Shown here in pieces: positions 60,586-64,000 of a DNA stretch of 64,000 nt. Under the pieces are notes generated by a model. That model was not told where the DNA came from, searched no databases, and saw only the letters and a program-made list of their open reading frames with translations. The stretch's first letter is position 1; every line of letters begins with the position of its first letter. This DNA comes from JARBUG01 sp035628915 (GTDB lineage: Bacteria > Bacillota > Sulfobacillia > Symbiobacteriales > Symbiobacteriaceae): NCBI GenBank assembly GCA_035628915.1, contig DASPIW010000029.1, positions 34,690-98,689 of the forward strand. The letters are read 5' to 3'. A program made the position numbers and the translations under genes.

Positions 60586-61353
60586 TACTTTGCCCGATAA
60601 GAACGCCAATATGATGGCCGCTAAGCCCTCCGGATTCTCCAGCGGCAAATGGTGATAAAGGCCAGGCATGGTCACAAGCGGCGCTCCGGCTGCAGCGGCA
60701 AGTTCCGCTGCCGGCTCTGCCGGCATGATCAGGCTGTGCTCGCCTCGCACGAAGAGGGCCGGGCAGCGCACCCGGGCAGCCAGGCCAAGCGGCGCCAGCG
60801 GCTCAATCGCCAGCGCCCGGCGGTCGAACGCTTCCATCCAGGCGCCCTCCGGCGTCTGCCGGTACGACCGGGCAGCCACGGCGAGGAGCCGGTCGGGCGG
60901 CACGCAGTGGTCCTGCGGCGACAGCCGGTAGCGGCCAATCGCCTCTTCCAGGCTCGAGTAGGTACGCGCCGGCTTGCGTGCAGCAGCTTGCAGGGCAGCC
61001 AGTTCCCCATCAGAGGCGCTTGTTTTCATATCCGCAATCACCACCGCTGCCGGACGAGCCATGTCACCGGCGGCCACGGTGAGTGCCACATAGCCCCCCA
61101 TGGAATGGCCCACAAGCGCATACGGCTCTCCCCCCAGGTGACTGACGAGGGCTTCCACATCTTCGGCGTAGGCCCGGAAGCTGTAGTCATCCGCTCCCGG
61201 GCTCCCCCCGTGGCCCCGGAACTCCGGTACAGCAATGCGGTACTGCTGAGCCAGAATCGGTGCGGTCCACTCCCACCAGCCGCCGTGACAGCCAAGCGCA
61301 TGCAACAGGACTACCAGTGGTCGATTTTCGGCGCCCAAGATTACATGGTTCAC
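60583..61353 (-). CDS. Alpha/beta-hydrolase
   Basis: GTG 61353 follows GAGGGGGAG; 256 residues. It has LLHALGCHGGWWEW (oxyanion region), the nucleophile elbow GHSMGG, an Asp region after ALFVRGEHS and a His in LYHHLPLE. The fold and motifs fit the broad family of esterases, lactonases and MenH-like enzymes; the substrate cannot be told. It is divergent from nfnA with 180 bp between starts, in which I find no firm promoter. Confidence 0.8.
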   Translation of the reverse strand: MNHVILGAENRPLVVLLHALGCHGGWWEWTAPILAQQYRIAVPEFRGHGGSPGADDYSFRAYAEDVEALVSHLGGEPYALVGHSMGGYVALTVAAGDMARPAAVVIADMKTSASDGELAALQAAARKPARTYSSLEEAIGRYRLSPQDHCVPPDRLLAVAARSYRQTPEGAWMEAFDRRALAIEPLAPLGLAARVRCPALFVRGEHSLIMPAEPAAELAAAAGAPLVTMPGLYHHLPLENPEGLAAIILAFLSGKV

Positions 61354-61532
61354 GGGACTCCCCCTCTTCCGCCTATCGAAATGACAAATAGGACTCTTGA
61401 CCGAGAATCGGACATGAACCGTAATGCGCATATCAGTACATGTTTTGTGTTTACACAGGAATGCCAGGGTACGGGGATCGAAAGCTAAAGGGTATAACAT
61501 ATAGCACTAGTCGCTAGCGGAGGGATAAGTAG

Positions 61533-62390
61533 ATGTATCGCATACTCAAGATGCGCCAGCTGACGCCGGTCACCCGCCTCTACGTCATCGATGCACCCCT
61601 GGTGGCCCGGTCGGCTCAGCCCGGTCAGTTCATTATTCTACGGGTCGGAGCCACCGGCGAGCGCATCCCCATCACGATTACGGACTTCGACCGCGAAGCC
61701 GGAACCGTGACCATCGTTGTACAAGAAGTAGGCAAGACGACCAAGTGGCTCGCCCAACTCGGCGAAGGCGACTACATTCAGGATTTTGCCGGTCCGCTCG
61801 GCCAACCGGTGGAACTGCCGGAGCGTGGCCGTGTTGCTTTGATTGGCGGCGGTTTTGGCACCGGGGCGATTCTCACCATCGCCAAGGCCCTCCACGGCCG
61901 GCCGGGGATTACCGTTGACGCGATCGTGGGCGCCCGCACCCAGGAGCTGTTGATTCTGGCCGACGAAGTGGCTGCCAACGTCGACCGGTTCCTGCCCTGT
62001 ACCGACGACGGCTCCTTTGGCACCAAGGGCTTCGTGACGGCGGTCCTGCATGATCAGATCAAGGCCGAAAAGGGCTATGAGCTGGTGATCGCGGTCGGCC
62101 CGATGCCCATGATGAAGGCTGTGGCCGACGTGACCCGCCCTTACGCCATTTACACGCTGGCTTCCATGGACCCGATCATGCTGGACGGCACCGGCATGTG
62201 CGGCGCCTGCCGTGTCAAGGTTGGCAACGAGAACAAGTTCGCCTGCGTTGACGGGCCGTGCTTCGATGCGCATAAGGTTGACTTCCTGGAAGTCAGCCGG
62301 CGGACGAAGATGTACAAGGCAGAAGAGAAGATCGCCCTTGATCGGTTCGTGGAACACGAGTGCCAGTGCAAGTCGGCCGGTAACCGGTAA
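61533..62390 (+). CDS. nfnA: Ferredoxin:NADP+ oxidoreductase small subunit NfnA/SudB
   Basis: The 285-residue protein is a ferredoxin-NADP reductase-like flavoprotein: FAD region ERIPITITDFDREAG, NAD-binding LIGGGFGTGAIL, and a [2Fe-2S] site from the cysteines of DGTGMCGACRV and FACVDGPCFD. It pairs with the next gene, 25 bp on, to form NfnAB. This complex bifurcates electrons from NADPH to ferredoxin and NAD+, or the reverse. GGAGGG precedes the ATG. Confidence 0.92.
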   Translation: MYRILKMRQLTPVTRLYVIDAPLVARSAQPGQFIILRVGATGERIPITITDFDREAGTVTIVVQEVGKTTKWLAQLGEGDYIQDFAGPLGQPVELPERGRVALIGGGFGTGAILTIAKALHGRPGITVDAIVGARTQELLILADEVAANVDRFLPCTDDGSFGTKGFVTAVLHDQIKAEKGYELVIAVGPMPMMKAVADVTRPYAIYTLASMDPIMLDGTGMCGACRVKVGNENKFACVDGPCFDAHKVDFLEVSRRTKMYKAEEKIALDRFVEHECQCKSAGNR

Positions 62391-62415
62391 GGCGCGGAGG
62401 AGGAGCTAAACAATC

Positions 62416-63822
62416 ATGGCAAAAGTAAGACGCGATCGGCACGCTATGCCGCTGCTCGACGCCGCCGTCCGGGTTACCCGTTTCGATGAGGTTGCGCTTG
62501 GTTATACGCTCGAAATGGCCATGGAAGAAGCCCAGCGGTGTCTGAAGTGCAAGAACCCGACGTGCGAAAACGGCTGCCCCGTCCAGGTGCCCGTAAAGGA
62601 CTTTGTCGCCCTACTGGCTGAAGGTAAGGTTGAAGAGTCGATCAAGCGGATGCGGGAAGTCAACCGGCTGCCGGCGATTTGCGGCCGGGTCTGCCCGCAG
62701 GAGGAGCAGTGCGAAGCCAAGTGCATCGTGGGCATCAAGTTTGAGCCGGTCGCCATTGGCCGCCTGGAGCGGTTTGTGGCCGACTGGGAGCGCCAGCACG
62801 GCTTTGCTCCGTTCGAGGAGATTCCGCAGCGCAAGGAGAAGGTGGCCGTCATTGGGGCCGGCCCGGCCGGGCTGACCTGCGCCGGCGACCTGGCTGCCCT
62901 GGGCTATCAGGTTACTGTATTCGAAGCGCTCCACGCCGCCGGCGGCGTGCTGATGTACGGCATTCCCGAGTTCCGCCTGCCCAAGGAGATTGTGGAGGCG
63001 GACGTGAAGCGGCTGGAGGAGATGGGCGTCGAGTTCCGCTACAATGTCGTCGTTGGCCGGACAGTGACGATTGACTCGTTGATGGACGACCTGGGCTACG
63101 ACGCGGTCTTCATCGGGACCGGCGCTGGCCTGCCCAAGTTCATGGGTATCCCCGGCGAGAACTACAGCGGCGTCTATTCGTCCAACGAGTTTCTGACCCG
63201 CATTAACCTGTTGCGGGCCTACCGGTTCCCCGAGTACGACACGCCCATGAAGGTCGGCAAGCGGGTCGCTGTCATCGGCGCCGGCAATACGGCCATGGAC
63301 TCGGTCCGCACTTCGCTGCGGGTGGGCGCCGAGAAGGCGATGATCGTCTACCGCCGGACGGAGCATGAAATGACCGCCCGGAAGGAAGAGTTCGAGCACG
63401 CCGTGGAAGAAGGCGTCGAGTTCAACTGGCTGACCAACCCGATTGAGATTATCGGTAACGCAGACGGCTGGGTGACCGGCCTGAAGTGCATGAAGATGGA
63501 ACTGGGCGAGCCCGATGAGTCCGGGCGCCGCAAGCCGGTGCCCATTAAGGGCTCTGAGTTCATCATGGAAGTCGATTCGGTGATTATGGCGCTGGGCACC
63601 ACGCCGAACCCGATTCTCCTCCGGACGACGCCGGGGTTGCAGTCCAACAAGTGGGGCTGCCTTGTGGCCGACCCGGAGACCGGCGCCACCACTCGCCCGG
63701 GCGTTTTTGCCGGCGGCGATGCCGTGACGGGCGCCGCAACGGTGATCCTCGCCATGGGCGCCGGCCAGAAGGCGGCCAAGGCGATTAGCGAGTACCTGCA
63801 GCAAAAGGCGGTTCACGCCTAG
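62416..63822 (+). CDS. nfnB: NfnB/SudA flavoprotein, glutamate-synthase small-subunit family
   Basis: ATG 62416 with GGAGGAG; 468 residues. The N-terminal domain holds Fe-S cysteines (CLKCKNPTCENGCP and CGRVCPQEEQCEAKC). It is followed by an FAD site (VAVIGAGPAGLTCAGDLAALG) and an NADP site (VAVIGAGNTAMDSVRTSL), ending with the second FAD motif GVFAGGDAVTG. Alone this could be GltD, but adjacency to nfnA and absence of gltB make the bifurcating NfnAB complex the best reading. Confidence 0.92.
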   Translation: MAKVRRDRHAMPLLDAAVRVTRFDEVALGYTLEMAMEEAQRCLKCKNPTCENGCPVQVPVKDFVALLAEGKVEESIKRMREVNRLPAICGRVCPQEEQCEAKCIVGIKFEPVAIGRLERFVADWERQHGFAPFEEIPQRKEKVAVIGAGPAGLTCAGDLAALGYQVTVFEALHAAGGVLMYGIPEFRLPKEIVEADVKRLEEMGVEFRYNVVVGRTVTIDSLMDDLGYDAVFIGTGAGLPKFMGIPGENYSGVYSSNEFLTRINLLRAYRFPEYDTPMKVGKRVAVIGAGNTAMDSVRTSLRVGAEKAMIVYRRTEHEMTARKEEFEHAVEEGVEFNWLTNPIEIIGNADGWVTGLKCMKMELGEPDESGRRKPVPIKGSEFIMEVDSVIMALGTTPNPILLRTTPGLQSNKWGCLVADPETGATTRPGVFAGGDAVTGAATVILAMGAGQKAAKAISEYLQQKAVHA

Positions 63823-63831
63823 AAAATGCGA

Positions 63832-63860
63832 GGGCCCTTCCACCCGGGGTGGAAGGGCCC
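63832..63860 (+). terminator. Terminator after nfnB
   Basis: GGGCCCTTCCACC-CGG-GGTGGAAGGGCCC is a perfect 13-bp stem. A second hairpin, AAAGGTCGCGAC-CTA-GTCGCGGCCTTT at 63874-63900, follows with an AATATTT tail. Confidence 0.75.
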
Positions 63861-63909
63861 GCAGGCTGCTTACAAAGGTCGCGACCTAGTCGCGGCCTTT
63901 AATATTTCA

Positions 63910-63918
63910 TGCTACAAT
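63910..63918 (+). promoter_or_regulatory. Extended -10 promoter of the next gene
   Basis: TGCTACAAT at 63910-63918 is an extended -10 (TG-n-TACAAT); no -35 is seen. Confidence 0.4.
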
Positions 63919-63949
63919 GGTAATAACTAGCGCGTTGGAGTTGGTCGGT

Positions 63950-64000
63950 GTGATTCGAAACGCCGTGGAGTCCCAAGCTCAGTTGGAAATGGTGGCTGTT
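63950..64000 (+). CDS. Possible start of a gene cut by the window end
   Basis: GTG 63950 opens a frame of 17 codons to the edge (VIRNAVESQAQLEMVAV), 32 bp after the extended -10. The ribosome site is weak (TTGGAG). Too little sequence to identify. Confidence 0.25.
   Translation, partial: MIRNAVESQAQLEMVAV

Noticed and set aside
62416..63822. Glutamate synthase small subunit (gltD)
   Set aside because: No gltB is present, and the partner upstream is the [2Fe-2S] NfnA/SudB subunit.
1..64000. CRISPR arrays, prophage, transposases or rRNA genes
   Set aside because: I saw no spaced direct repeats, integrase, transposase or phage structural proteins, and no rRNA sequence.

Overview
The window is about 64 kb of a visibly GC-rich bacterial chromosome. 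It most likely comes from an endospore-forming Bacillota (Firmicutes) of a deep, high-GC lineage of the Symbiobacterium/Limnochordia kind. The reasons are gene content and order: yyaC, the spore-type Lon protease, DUF951-rpsF-ssb-rpsR, yybS-rplI-lon-dnaB, purA, and walR-walK-yycH-yycI-murA-rlmH, the set that surrounds the replication origin in Bacillota. Strong Shine-Dalgarno sites and frequent GTG/TTG starts agree. The taxonomic placement is inferred; no search was possible.

1-25.4 kb is an ordinary origin-proximal housekeeping block. It holds cell-wall and cytoskeleton genes (M23 peptidases, bactofilin, transglycosylase, murA), ribosomal and replication genes (rpsF, ssb, rpsR, rplI, dnaB), purA, two tRNA genes, glpK, a YpiB/IDEAL-like protein, and the WalRK essential two-component system with its YycHI regulators. 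MurA carries Asp where the fosfomycin-target Cys is expected.

25.4-35.4 kb is accessory and partly decayed. It has an SDR with its catalytic core deleted, a frameshifted PadR-type regulator beside a GyrI-like gene, a membrane-anchored esterase, an ABC ATPase with degenerate signature motifs, a giant SARP/MalT-like regulator, a membrane-anchored MutS homologue and a double-P-loop ATPase.

35.5-42.6 kb is a compact denitrification island on the + strand: copper nitrite reductase (NirK lipoprotein), Sec-type NosZ lipoprotein, a NosZ-linked membrane protein, a cupredoxin lipoprotein, another lipoprotein, a His-tailed membrane protein, a NirJ-like protein that has lost its radical-SAM cysteines, and a CRP-type regulator. 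A perfect GTGA-N6-TCAC palindrome lies 41.5 bp before the inferred nirK start point, and the regulator has the matching RETVxR recognition helix. This is the most novel-looking part of the window.

42.6-64 kb is metabolic: an HD-GYP phosphodiesterase, glutaminyl-tRNA synthetase, an amino-acid ABC transporter apparently co-transcribed with an aminotransferase and LutBC, a cupredoxin/stalk-domain protein, a FUSC-family protein, purU under a tandem glycine riboswitch, two transsulfuration-type PLP enzymes, a PiT phosphate transporter, methionine aminopeptidase, a hydrolase, and the electron-bifurcating NfnAB pair. I saw no CRISPR array, prophage, insertion sequence or rRNA.
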